A program made the position numbers and the translations under genes. 64,000 nucleotides of DNA from Algoriphagus oliviformis. Lineage in GTDB: Bacteria; Bacteroidota; Bacteroidia; Cytophagales; Cyclobacteriaceae. The first letter of the stretch is position 1, and every line of letters starts with the position of its first letter. The notes under the pieces were generated by a model. That model saw only the letters and a list, made by a program, of their open reading frames with translations, was not told the origin of the DNA and ran no database searches. Below, in pieces: positions 51,940 through 59,652 of the stretch. The stretch is from assembly GCF_017254915.1 (NCBI RefSeq), contig NZ_JAFKCT010000009.1:124001-188000 (forward strand), written 5' to 3'.

Positions 51940-54117
51940 TTAGTTGGCATGTTCGGAGATGAACTTGATGCGATAGACCCGCAGTTCGTCCTCTGCAAAG
52001 TCCTCGTCGCCGAGTTCCTCCAATGCCGATTTGATACGATCGCTTTCCGCATTCATGAAGTAGTCATGGAGCGTGTCTTCCCGCTCTTCGTCCATGATGT
52101 GCTGAATGTAGTAGTCGATATTTAGTTTGGTTCCGCTATAGATGATCTGCTCTATTTCCTGAAGCAGTTCATCCATTGAGATGTTGAGATTTTCTGCAAT
52201 CTCATCCAGGTCGATCTTGCGGTCAATCTGCTGGATAATCGAAATCTTCACCTTGGATCGGGTTCCGGAGGTTTTTACCACTACTTCAGTGGCAGTCTCG
52301 ATTTCGTTTTCCTCCACATAGGCATTGATCAGCTTCAGGAACGGAGCCCCAAATTTCACAACTTTTCCCATACCTACACCATTTATCTGCGCAAGTTCTT
52401 CGCGGGTGGTGGGGTAGACGGTGGCCATTTCTTCCAAAGACGGGTCTTGGAAGATGACGTAGGGGGGAAGGTTTTTCGTCTTTGCGACGCGCTTGCGCTC
52501 GGCCTTGAGCAGCTCAAAGAGCTTTTCGTCGTAGGCTGGGCCGGTGTTGATCTGCACCTCCACGGTCTCCGACTCGGTGAGTTTTTCGTAGTCGTGATCC
52601 TTAAACAAATCGACGGCGTAGGGTGCCTCCATAAAGTCAGAACCCTTCGGCGTCAGCTTGAGTATCCCGTAGTTCTCGATGTCCTTTTCCAAAAGCGCAG
52701 TGATCATCGCCTGGCGAACGACCGAGGTCCAGTGCTTGTCCGACTCGTCCTTTCCCTTTCCGAAGACGGGCAGGAGGTCGTGCTTGTAGCTTTTGATGTA
52801 GTCGTCCACTTCGCCGCGGATGACCTTGACCAAGTGCAGCAGGCTGAATCGCTCCCCGGTCTGCTTGACCGCATCCAGGGCAACCAGCAGCTCGTCCATT
52901 CCCTCAAAGGTCTCCCGTTCACGCTTGCAGTTGTCGCAGAAGCCACAGTCCTCTTCGAGCGTCTCCCCAAAGTAATTCAGGATAAACTTCCTTCGGCAGA
53001 CGCCGGTTTCGGCATAGGCGGCCATTTCCTGCAGGAGGATTTTGGCGTTTTCCCGCTCGGTGACTGGCTTGTCTTTGTTGAATTTTTCGAGCTTGATGAT
53101 GTCTTCGTAGCGGTAAAACATCAGGCAGTGTCCTTCCAGACCGTCCCTGCCGGCACGTCCGGTCTCCTGGTAGTATCCCTCCAGGGACTTGGGCACGTCG
53201 TAGTGGATCACATAGCGCACATCCGGCTTGTCTATGCCCATGCCAAAGGCGATGGTGGCGACGATCACGTCGAGCTCCTCGTTGAGGAAATCATCCTGGG
53301 TTTTGATCCTCACGGATGAGTCCAATCCCGCATGGTAGGGAGCTGCATTGATCTGGTTGACCTTCAGCAGCTCGGCGATTTCCTCGACTTTTTTTCGGCT
53401 CAGGCAGTAGATGATGCCCGACTTGCCCTTGTGCTGCTTGATGAACTTGATGAGGGACTTTTTCGACTCGTTTTTCACTTTTGCCCGCACCTCGTAGAAG
53501 AGGTTGGTGCGGTTGAAAGAGGACTTAAACAGGTCGGCCTCCTCCATCTGCAGGTTGCGCTGGATGTCCTGCTGTACTTTGGGGGTGGCAGTAGCGGTAA
53601 GGGCGATGATCGGCAGGTTGGGGGCGATCTGACCGACGATGGTCTTGATCTTCCGGTACTCGGGCCTGAAATCATGGCCCCATTCGGAGATGCAGTGGGC
53701 CTCATCGATTGCCACAAAACTCAGGTGGGCGGACTTCAGGAAGACGATGTTTTCTTCCTTGGTCAGGGACTCCGGCGCCACGTACAGCAGTTTGGTCTTT
53801 TTCTTCAGCACCTCGTTTTTCACCTTGGTCGCTTCGGACTTGGTCAGGGTGGAGTTGAGGAAGTGGGCGTTGATTCCCACGGCGTTCAACTGATCCACCT
53901 GGTTTTTCATCAGTGCGATCAGGGGTGAGATGACGATGGCCGTGCCTTCGGTCACCACTGCGGGGAGCTGGTAGCAGAGCGACTTGCCCGCTCCGGTAGG
54001 CATGATCACAAAGGTATTGCGATGGTTGAGCAGGTTGTCTACGATGAGTTCTTGGTTCCCACGGAACTGGCTGAATCCGAAGATTTTCTTGAGATCTGCT
54101 TTTACTTTTTCCTCCAC
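51940..54117 (-). CDS. recQ: ATP-dependent DNA helicase RecQ
   Basis: 725 residues. Motif I MPTGAGKS (39-46), DEAH box (138-141) followed by CISEWGHDFRPEYRKI, helicase C-terminal part with GMGIDKPDVRYVIHYDVPKS and QETGRAGRDG, zinc cysteines near 373-396 (CRRKF, CGFCDNC), RQC winged helix, then an HRDC domain (about 535-610, LPPYVIFQDPSLEEMA) and a further ~110-residue C-terminal extension common in Bacteroidota RecQ. A 3'-5' helicase for recombination and repair. First gene of the minus-strand unit recQ-purD; divergent from kpsF. Confidence 0.97.
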   Translation of the reverse strand: MEEKVKADLKKIFGFSQFRGNQELIVDNLLNHRNTFVIMPTGAGKSLCYQLPAVVTEGTAIVISPLIALMKNQVDQLNAVGINAHFLNSTLTKSEATKVKNEVLKKKTKLLYVAPESLTKEENIVFLKSAHLSFVAIDEAHCISEWGHDFRPEYRKIKTIVGQIAPNLPIIALTATATPKVQQDIQRNLQMEEADLFKSSFNRTNLFYEVRAKVKNESKKSLIKFIKQHKGKSGIIYCLSRKKVEEIAELLKVNQINAAPYHAGLDSSVRIKTQDDFLNEELDVIVATIAFGMGIDKPDVRYVIHYDVPKSLEGYYQETGRAGRDGLEGHCLMFYRYEDIIKLEKFNKDKPVTERENAKILLQEMAAYAETGVCRRKFILNYFGETLEEDCGFCDNCKRERETFEGMDELLVALDAVKQTGERFSLLHLVKVIRGEVDDYIKSYKHDLLPVFGKGKDESDKHWTSVVRQAMITALLEKDIENYGILKLTPKGSDFMEAPYAVDLFKDHDYEKLTESETVEVQINTGPAYDEKLFELLKAERKRVAKTKNLPPYVIFQDPSLEEMATVYPTTREELAQINGVGMGKVVKFGAPFLKLINAYVEENEIETATEVVVKTSGTRSKVKISIIQQIDRKIDLDEIAENLNISMDELLQEIEQIIYSGTKLNIDYYIQHIMDEEREDTLHDYFMNAESDRIKSALEELGDEDFAEDELRVYRIKFISEHAN

Positions 54118-54146
54118 GAGAAGAAGCTGCTTAGTAGGTGATAAAT

Positions 54147-54185
54147 GCCTGTAAACAGGAATGAACGATTAGTTTTATACCTTTG
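54147..54185 (+). promoter_or_regulatory. Promoter of kpsF-manC with a small palindrome
   Basis: Perfect -7 TACCTTTG (54178-54185), 30 nt before the TTG start. In the place of the -33 element is the inverted repeat CCTGTAAACAGG (about 54147-54158), which could be an operator. It lies in the divergent gap with recQ. Confidence 0.6.
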
Positions 54186-54214
54186 TCCAAAATTAGTGAT
54201 TAACGCAGGTAAAA

Positions 54215-55183
54215 TTGAATTTAGCTAAAAATATTAGAAATACAGCCACCCGGGTTTTGCAAAATGAGGCAAACGCGGTCCTAAAACTGGTCGATTGTAT
54301 AGATGGCGATTTTGAGGCTTGTGTGGAGAAAATATTGACGTCCCAAGGCCGCGTGGTGATCACCGGCGTGGGCAAAAGCGCCATCATCGCCAACAAGATC
54401 GTGGCTACCCTAAATTCCACCGGAACGCCTGCGCTTTTCATGCATGCCGCCGACGCGATCCATGGCGACCTGGGCATGATACAGCGGGAAGATGTGGTCA
54501 TCTGCATCTCCAAATCCGGAAATACCCCCGAAATCAAAGTGCTGGTTCCGCTGCTGAAGAAGCTGGGTTCGGTCTTGGTAGCCTTGGTGTCCAACACCAA
54601 TTCCTACCTGGCCGAGGAGGCCGACTTCGTGCTCAACGCAACGATAGGAGAGGAGGCTTGCCCGCATAATTTGGCTCCGACGACCAGCACGACAGCCCAC
54701 ATGGCTCTGGGCGATGCCCTGGCGGTTTGCCTGCTGGAGGCGAGGGGATTTACCTCGGACGATTTTGCCAAGTACCATCCTGGAGGATCTCTCGGCAAGC
54801 AGCTTTACCTCAAAGTAGGCGATGTGCTCTCCAAGGGCGTGGTGCCCGTGGTGAAGGAGGATGCAGACATCCGTGACGTCATCATCGAGATCTCTGGGAA
54901 GCGGCTGGGCGCCACCGCCGTGAACGATCCGGAGGGCAAGCTCACCGGCATCATCACCGACGGCGATCTGCGGAGAATGCTGGAAAAAACACTGGATATC
55001 CAACAGCTGAAGGCCAAGGATATCATGACGCTTCGGCCCAAGACCATCTCGAAAGAAGAATTTGCCATTCGTGCGCTGAATCTGATGCGCAATCACAATA
55101 TCACCCAATTAGTCGCCCTCGATGGGGAAAAAATCGCCGGTTTTGTCCATATTCATGATTTGATGAAAGAAGGCATAGTTTGA
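54215..55183 (+). CDS. kpsF: KpsF/GutQ/KdsD arabinose-5-phosphate isomerase
   Basis: 322 residues from TTG 54215. SIS domain (about 35-180) with GRVVITGVGKSAIIANKIVATLNSTGTPALFMHAADAIHGDLG and ISKSGNTPE, the sugar-phosphate binding site, then two CBS domains (about 205-320, ending FVHIHDLMKEG). Converts ribulose 5-phosphate to arabinose 5-phosphate, the first step to Kdo for lipopolysaccharide. Four bases of overlap with the open frame of manC suggest co-transcription, a small precursor-supply operon near the polysaccharide locus. Confidence 0.93.
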   Translation: MNLAKNIRNTATRVLQNEANAVLKLVDCIDGDFEACVEKILTSQGRVVITGVGKSAIIANKIVATLNSTGTPALFMHAADAIHGDLGMIQREDVVICISKSGNTPEIKVLVPLLKKLGSVLVALVSNTNSYLAEEADFVLNATIGEEACPHNLAPTTSTTAHMALGDALAVCLLEARGFTSDDFAKYHPGGSLGKQLYLKVGDVLSKGVVPVVKEDADIRDVIIEISGKRLGATAVNDPEGKLTGIITDGDLRRMLEKTLDIQQLKAKDIMTLRPKTISKEEFAIRALNLMRNHNITQLVALDGEKIAGFVHIHDLMKEGIV

Positions 55184-55188
55184 CCCCC

Positions 55189-56265
55189 ATGCAAGATAGA
55201 CCCTATATCGTGATTTTGGCTGGTGGCATCGGATCCAGATTTTGGCCATATAGCAGAAATAACCGACCCAAACAATTTTTGGATATTCTGGGCACCGGAC
55301 GCACGCTGCTCCAGATGACCTACGACCGATTTTTGGAAATCGCCGACCCAGAGCGATTCTACGTGGTGACCAACCAAATCTATCAGGATCTGGTGAGGGA
55401 GCAGCTCCCTGACCTCCAGCCCGAGCAGATCCTCACCGAGCCTCTCCGGAGGAATACCGCTGCCTGCGCTGCCTATGCAGCCTACAAGATCCACGCGCTC
55501 GATCCGGAAGCGACCCTGGTGGTGACTCCTTCGGACCAGTTGATCCTACAGGAGAGCCGATTCCTGGCTACTATCCAAAAGGCCATGCAGGCGGCAAAGG
55601 TCAAAGGCAGGCTCATCACGCTGGGTATCAAGCCTAACCGTCCCGATACTGCCTATGGCTATATCCAATACCTCGAGAGTGAAAATGGCGACTATGCCCT
55701 GAAGGTGAAAACCTTCACGGAAAAGCCGAATATCAAACTGGCCAAGACCTTTTTGGAAAGCGGGGATTTCGTCTGGAACTCGGGGATGTTTGTCTGGAAA
55801 GTGGCCAGCCTATTGGATGCCTTTCACGAGAATATGCCAGACGTGGCCGATGCTTTTGAAGAGGGGAGGCATCACTTTGGACAGGCCACGGAGCAGGATT
55901 TTATCGCCCGGGCCTATTCCCTTGTCAAAAACGTGTCACTGGATCTCGGCATCATGGAGAAGTCCGACAACGTGTACGTCATCCTCGGAGACTACGGGTG
56001 GTCAGACTTGGGCTCTTGGCATAGCCTGCACGGCTTGAGGGAAAAAGACGAGCACAACAATGTGGTCGAAGCCAATGCGCTCCTCTATGATACCAAAAAC
56101 TGCTATGTAAAAGCCAGCGGGGAAAAGCTCGTGGTGGTGGAGGGACTCGACAACTTCCTGATCAACGAGTCAGAAAATGTCCTGCTCATCTGCAAGCTGG
56201 ATGGGGAAAAGAAATTCCGTGACTTTGTCGCCAGCGCCAAAAAGAAAGGGGAAGATTTCGTCTGA
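55189..56265 (+). CDS. manC: Mannose-1-phosphate guanylyltransferase
   Basis: 358 residues from ATG 55189. Nucleotidyltransferase core: VILAGGIGSRFWPYSRNNRPKQFLDI (signature with the pyrophosphorylase GGxGxRxxP…PKQ motif), EPLRRNTAACAAYAA, VVTPSDQLI, FTEKPN and WNSGMFVW. Makes GDP-mannose from mannose 1-phosphate and GTP. Shorter than bifunctional ManC/AlgA because the isomerase domain is absent. GDP-mannose would feed mannosyl or, after conversion, fucosyl transfer (GT10 at 33354). The stop codon lies within a terminator hairpin. Confidence 0.93.
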   Translation: MQDRPYIVILAGGIGSRFWPYSRNNRPKQFLDILGTGRTLLQMTYDRFLEIADPERFYVVTNQIYQDLVREQLPDLQPEQILTEPLRRNTAACAAYAAYKIHALDPEATLVVTPSDQLILQESRFLATIQKAMQAAKVKGRLITLGIKPNRPDTAYGYIQYLESENGDYALKVKTFTEKPNIKLAKTFLESGDFVWNSGMFVWKVASLLDAFHENMPDVADAFEEGRHHFGQATEQDFIARAYSLVKNVSLDLGIMEKSDNVYVILGDYGWSDLGSWHSLHGLREKDEHNNVVEANALLYDTKNCYVKASGEKLVVVEGLDNFLINESENVLLICKLDGEKKFRDFVASAKKKGEDFV

Positions 56266-56281
56266 AATCTTCCCCTTTTTT
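56248..56281 (+). terminator. Terminator of kpsF-manC overlapping the stop codon
   Basis: 12-bp perfect stem GGGGAAGATTTC (56248-56259) with GAAATCTTCCCC (56264-56275), loop GTCT, then TTTTTT. TGA (56263-56265) is at the loop edge. Confidence 0.92.
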
Positions 56282-56329
56282 GAAGCTCGCAGTCCCTCTT
56301 GCTGGGATAAAGTGAATGGAAAGCATCCA

Positions 56330-56420
56330 ATCTTGCCTCTAGGCTCTAAGTTCTGGGCTCTTGATACTTGCATCCAGCTACTTGATACTAGCTACTTGAT
56401 ACTTGGTACTAGCGCCTTGC
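56330..56420. repeat. Heptad-register array between convergent genes
   Basis: Thirteen heptads in perfect phase, words such as tgatact and agctact with aggctct at the left end. The same 7-nt register as at 14-19 kb and 44 kb but with its own word family. It fills the gap between the ends of manC and rlmB. Confidence 0.85.
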
Positions 56421-57196
56421 TACTTTTTTCGCTGGCGGATCGCCTCATAGATCGCCACGCCCGCAGATACGGACACGTTTAAGCTTCCGATATTTCCTGC
56501 CATTGGGATTTTGACCTTGTCGTCCACGATGCCCATGATCTCTTGGGAAATTCCGTCCTCCTCTGAGCCCATCACCATCGCAACCGGGGAGGAAAAATCG
56601 GCCTCGTACATGATTTTGTCGGTCTTTTCGGTGATCGCTACTAGGGTCAATCCCATTTTTTGCAAGTCTCGGCAGGCATAGAACAGGTTGCGGACACGGG
56701 CCACGGGCAGGAAGTTCAGGGCTCCGGCAGAGGTTTTGACCGCGTCGGAGTTGATCTGTGCGCTGCCTTTCTCGGGGATTACGATGGCGTCCACCCCGGC
56801 GCATTCGGCAGTTCTGGCGATGGCGCCGAAGTTTCTCACATCGGTGATGTGGTCCAACACTAGGATCAGGGGGGACTTGCCGACGGCAAAGCAGTTGTCT
56901 ATCACGTTGTCCAGGGAGGCGTAGGCGATGGAGGACATCTGCGCGATCACACCCTGGTGGTTTTTGCGGGTGATGCGGTTGAGCTTGGCGTCTGGGACGC
57001 GGACTACCGGGATGTTTTCGGCCTTGCAGAGCTGGAGCAACTCCTTGCTCAGGTCGTTGTTCAGCTCTTTTTGCACCAATACTTTGTCGATTTCCTTGCC
57101 GGCATGGATGGCCTCCATCACCGCTCGGGTACCGAATATGAAATCTTTGTCAGTGGCTCCTTTTTCGATCAGAAAGCCATCCTTCCGCTTCTCCAT
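56420..57196 (-). CDS. rlmB: 23S rRNA (guanosine-2'-O)-methyltransferase RlmB / TrmH family
   Basis: 258 residues. N-terminal substrate-binding part (DFIFGTRAVMEAIHAGKEIDKVLVQ), then the SPOUT knot: LILVLDHITDVRNFGAIARTAECAGVDAIVIP (motif 1, catalytic Arg/Asn), VAMVMGSEEDGIS (motif 2) and IPMAGNIGSLNVSVSAGVAIYEA (motif 3). Uses SAM to methylate a guanosine ribose in 23S rRNA (G2251 in E. coli). The start overlaps the end of the GWxTD gene by 28 nt. Confidence 0.93.
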   Translation of the reverse strand: MEKRKDGFLIEKGATDKDFIFGTRAVMEAIHAGKEIDKVLVQKELNNDLSKELLQLCKAENIPVVRVPDAKLNRITRKNHQGVIAQMSSIAYASLDNVIDNCFAVGKSPLILVLDHITDVRNFGAIARTAECAGVDAIVIPEKGSAQINSDAVKTSAGALNFLPVARVRNLFYACRDLQKMGLTLVAITEKTDKIMYEADFSSPVAMVMGSEEDGISQEIMGIVDDKVKIPMAGNIGSLNVSVSAGVAIYEAIRQRKK

Positions 57197-58404
57197 TGGG
57201 AAATGTTTTTGAACCAGACCGGCTGGTAGGCACGGGATCGGTTCAGGGTGTAGAAATGTGGGCTGAGTAAGGTCTTAGCCCGCGCAAAGGTAAACCTAAT
57301 TTTTGAGCTCTCGTCCATCCCCGCATAGCTCCATACCTCTCTGTCGAGGTAGAAGTTCACTTCTTGGGGAGGCCCCATCACGATATAGACCATGCCCCGG
57401 TCTGTTTTCCAGCCTTCCTTGAAGTCGGTAAAAAGGATGTTGGCAAACTCGACCATCCGGAAATAGTTTCGAATCAGCTCCTTGGCGACTTCGGGATTGC
57501 GGGTAAGTGAGATCCAGTAGCTGTCGAGGGCCTTTTTCTTGTCCTCTGCCAGCAGCAGCGTCTCGTGCTCTTTGCGGGTGGAGATGTAGGTCACCATCTG
57601 CACCATTTCCTCCCAGTCTTTTACCTTCGGATAGGACTCGTGCGTGGTTTTGAGCAAAAGGCCCGTGGAAGCTGCCGTATCGGTCTGGAAGAAATAGTAG
57701 CCTTCCTCATTGAGCTGCTTGGGAATATTGGACAGGAAGTCGCCCATTTTGATCACGTTGAGCTCCTTGGGAATGTCGGCTGGGCGAGTTTCCATAGGAG
57801 GATAGGGCACGTCAAACTTCATGGGATAGAAAAAGGTGTGGATAGCCGGACTGCTGACCGTCTTGAAGAGCAAAGACTCCTCTTTGTTGAGGTAGCTTTG
57901 GTCAAAGGGAACCTCGTTGGCATAGTAGGCCCCAAAGTCCGGCTGGTCAAAAACATAGGTGCTCTTGAGGTCGATGTGGTACACGTACTCGTCGCCTTGA
58001 CGCGTATCCACCACGCTGAGCATTGCAATGGCGGTTTGCTGGCTGTCGGGCACTTCTACGTTTTGCTCAAAGATCCAGTGTCTCTCGGTATCCGCCTTTA
58101 GGTCTGCTTCCTGGAGCGTAGTGCTGAGCTCGTCGGTGATTTCCTGTTCGTAGGAGTTCAGGATGGCGTGGCTGAAGGTGAAGTCGCTGAAGGTGGGGTT
58201 TTCCTCGATCTTCTCGATCACGTACTGCACCTTGAAGGTGCTGGGGCCGGTTTTCAGCGGGATGATCTTCAGTCCCAGGCGGGAATAGAGCGAGTATCTC
58301 AGGGCCTGGTCGGTGGAGGAAAGTGTTTTTTGGGCTTGGGAAACAAGGGGGACGGAAAGGATGCAGAGGAGAAAAAAGAGGTGTAGGGGGGTGATTCGAT
58401 TCAT
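57169..58404 (-). CDS. GWxTD-domain exported protein
   Basis: 411 residues with signal peptide (LFFLLCILSVPLVSQAQ). β-rich N-terminal half. The C-terminal region holds RNYFRMVEFANILFTDFKEGWKTDRGMVYIVMGPPQEV, the GWxTD motif (GWKTD) that names a family widespread in Bacteroidota and Acidobacteriota, of unknown function. The tail YTLNRSRAYQPVWF overlaps rlmB. It is divergent from the methyltransferase gene at 58465. Periplasmic or surface location is likely. Confidence 0.88.
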   Translation of the reverse strand: MNRITPLHLFFLLCILSVPLVSQAQKTLSSTDQALRYSLYSRLGLKIIPLKTGPSTFKVQYVIEKIEENPTFSDFTFSHAILNSYEQEITDELSTTLQEADLKADTERHWIFEQNVEVPDSQQTAIAMLSVVDTRQGDEYVYHIDLKSTYVFDQPDFGAYYANEVPFDQSYLNKEESLLFKTVSSPAIHTFFYPMKFDVPYPPMETRPADIPKELNVIKMGDFLSNIPKQLNEEGYYFFQTDTAASTGLLLKTTHESYPKVKDWEEMVQMVTYISTRKEHETLLLAEDKKKALDSYWISLTRNPEVAKELIRNYFRMVEFANILFTDFKEGWKTDRGMVYIVMGPPQEVNFYLDREVWSYAGMDESSKIRFTFARAKTLLSPHFYTLNRSRAYQPVWFKNISQWRSGRMAF

Positions 58405-58436
58405 TGGGTCTTCATCTCGGTTTTAAAAATTAGACT

Positions 58437-58444
58437 TACTTTTG
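58437..58444 (+). promoter_or_regulatory. -7 element of the methyltransferase gene
   Basis: TACTTTTG matches TAnnTTTG and lies 20 nt before ATG 58465. No clear -33 TTTG at the right distance. Confidence 0.5.
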
Positions 58445-58464
58445 CCAAAATACTAAAATTCCGA

Positions 58465-59241
58465 ATGGCTACCTACACTACGGAAATCGCCTCCGACAAG
58501 TTGATCAGCGACAATCCCATCCACCAAAGACTGCTCAAAGCCTACATTGCCGCCAAGCCCTGGATTTCAGGCGACTTGCTGGAGGTGGGCTGTGGCGAAG
58601 GCCGTGGAGTGGAGGAGTTGCTTCCCTTGGCCAAAAGCTATGTAGGTCTCGACAAGATCGGCGAAGTGATCGCGATGCTGCAGGCCAAGTTTCCCGGTGT
58701 GGATTTTCGTCAGGCCGTGATCCCGCCTTTCGTGGGTTTTGTGGACAAAAGCTACGACACGATTGTCAGCTTCCAGGTGATCGAGCACATCGCAGACGAC
58801 CGCCTTTTTCTGCAGGAAATCTACCGCATGCTCAAGCCTGGCGGCAAAGCCATCATCTCTACCCCAAACATCAACCATACCCTTTCCCGAAATCCCTGGC
58901 ATGAGCGGGAGTATACCCCCCAGCAGCTGATCGACCTGGCCTCGTCGATTTTTGACCAAGTGGATGCCAAGGGAGTGGGCGGAAACGGGAAGGTCTGGGA
59001 GTATCACGAGGCCAACCGCAAGTCTGTGAACAAGATCATGCGCTTCGATATTTTTGACCTCCAGCATAGGCTGCCTGCGTCGGTCTTGAGGATGCCCTAC
59101 GAGATTCTGAATCGCATGAACAGAAACAAGCTCCACAAACAGCAGGGAACTTCTGTCGTGGAAATCACCCACCAGGATTTTCCTCTGGTCGAAAATCCCG
59201 CCGAGGGCCTGGATTTGTTTTATGTGATGTGGAAAAAATAA
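58465..59241 (+). CDS. Class I SAM-dependent methyltransferase
   Basis: 258 residues. LLEVGCGEGRGVEELLPLAKSYVGLDKIGEVIAML (motifs I and II), YDTIVSFQVIEHIADDRLFLQEIYRMLKPGGKAIISTPN (post-I to III) and HEREYTPQQLIDL, the last typical of methyltransferases in ubiquinone/glycan-type families. Substrate unknown. No signal peptide. It stands alone, divergent from the GWxTD gene; followed by a repeat-rich gap. Confidence 0.85.
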   Translation: MATYTTEIASDKLISDNPIHQRLLKAYIAAKPWISGDLLEVGCGEGRGVEELLPLAKSYVGLDKIGEVIAMLQAKFPGVDFRQAVIPPFVGFVDKSYDTIVSFQVIEHIADDRLFLQEIYRMLKPGGKAIISTPNINHTLSRNPWHEREYTPQQLIDLASSIFDQVDAKGVGGNGKVWEYHEANRKSVNKIMRFDIFDLQHRLPASVLRMPYEILNRMNRNKLHKQQGTSVVEITHQDFPLVENPAEGLDLFYVMWKK

Positions 59242-59597
59242 TTGGGTTAAAAATGATAGGCTATACAGATCGCCCCTTCAGGGCTCATGTGTTGTCGATT
59301 GTTTTTTAGCCCCGAATCCCATTCGGGGCTAAAACAGGGCGCGCCTTCGGCGCTATTCTGCCCCGTTGGTAAGTCGTAGTGCCGACGGCACGCACGGTAA
59401 TCGCTGCAAACGCCAAACCCGCCTTCGGCGATTTTCGGTGTTCCGGCGATGTCTATTTAGACAGGCGGGTGTCAGTCACAGTGCCAAAGGCACGCACCGT
59501 ACTAGCCCGGAATGAAATTCCGGGTTTTCGTGTGTAGTTGTTGTTTTCAAGAGTGCCACAGGCACGATCTGTAATGGAACGGGTAGCTGTCTAAATG
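59242..59597. repeat. Cluster of palindromic repeats
   Basis: No gene. Hairpin TAGCCCCGAAT/ATTCGGGGCTA (59307-59331), hairpin AGCCCGGAAT…ATTCCGGGTT (about 59504-59525), GCGCC/GGCGC pieces, and three copies of a unit beginning AGTGCC, then GGCACG and GTA (near 59370, 59480 and 59551). This type of dispersed palindrome is common in Bacteroidota intergenic DNA. Confidence 0.75.
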
Positions 59598-59633
59598 AAA
59601 AAAGGGACCCGATCTAATCCGGGGCCCTTTTTT
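59598..59633 (-). terminator. Terminator of the DUF2723 gene
   Basis: AAAAAAGGG (59598-59606) pairs with CCCTTTTTT (59625-59633), extended inside by CCCG/CGGG after one mismatch; 20 nt past the stop on the minus strand. Symmetric, so it can work in both directions. Confidence 0.8.
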
Positions 59634-59652
59634 CGTGTTCAATTGTTTGGCG

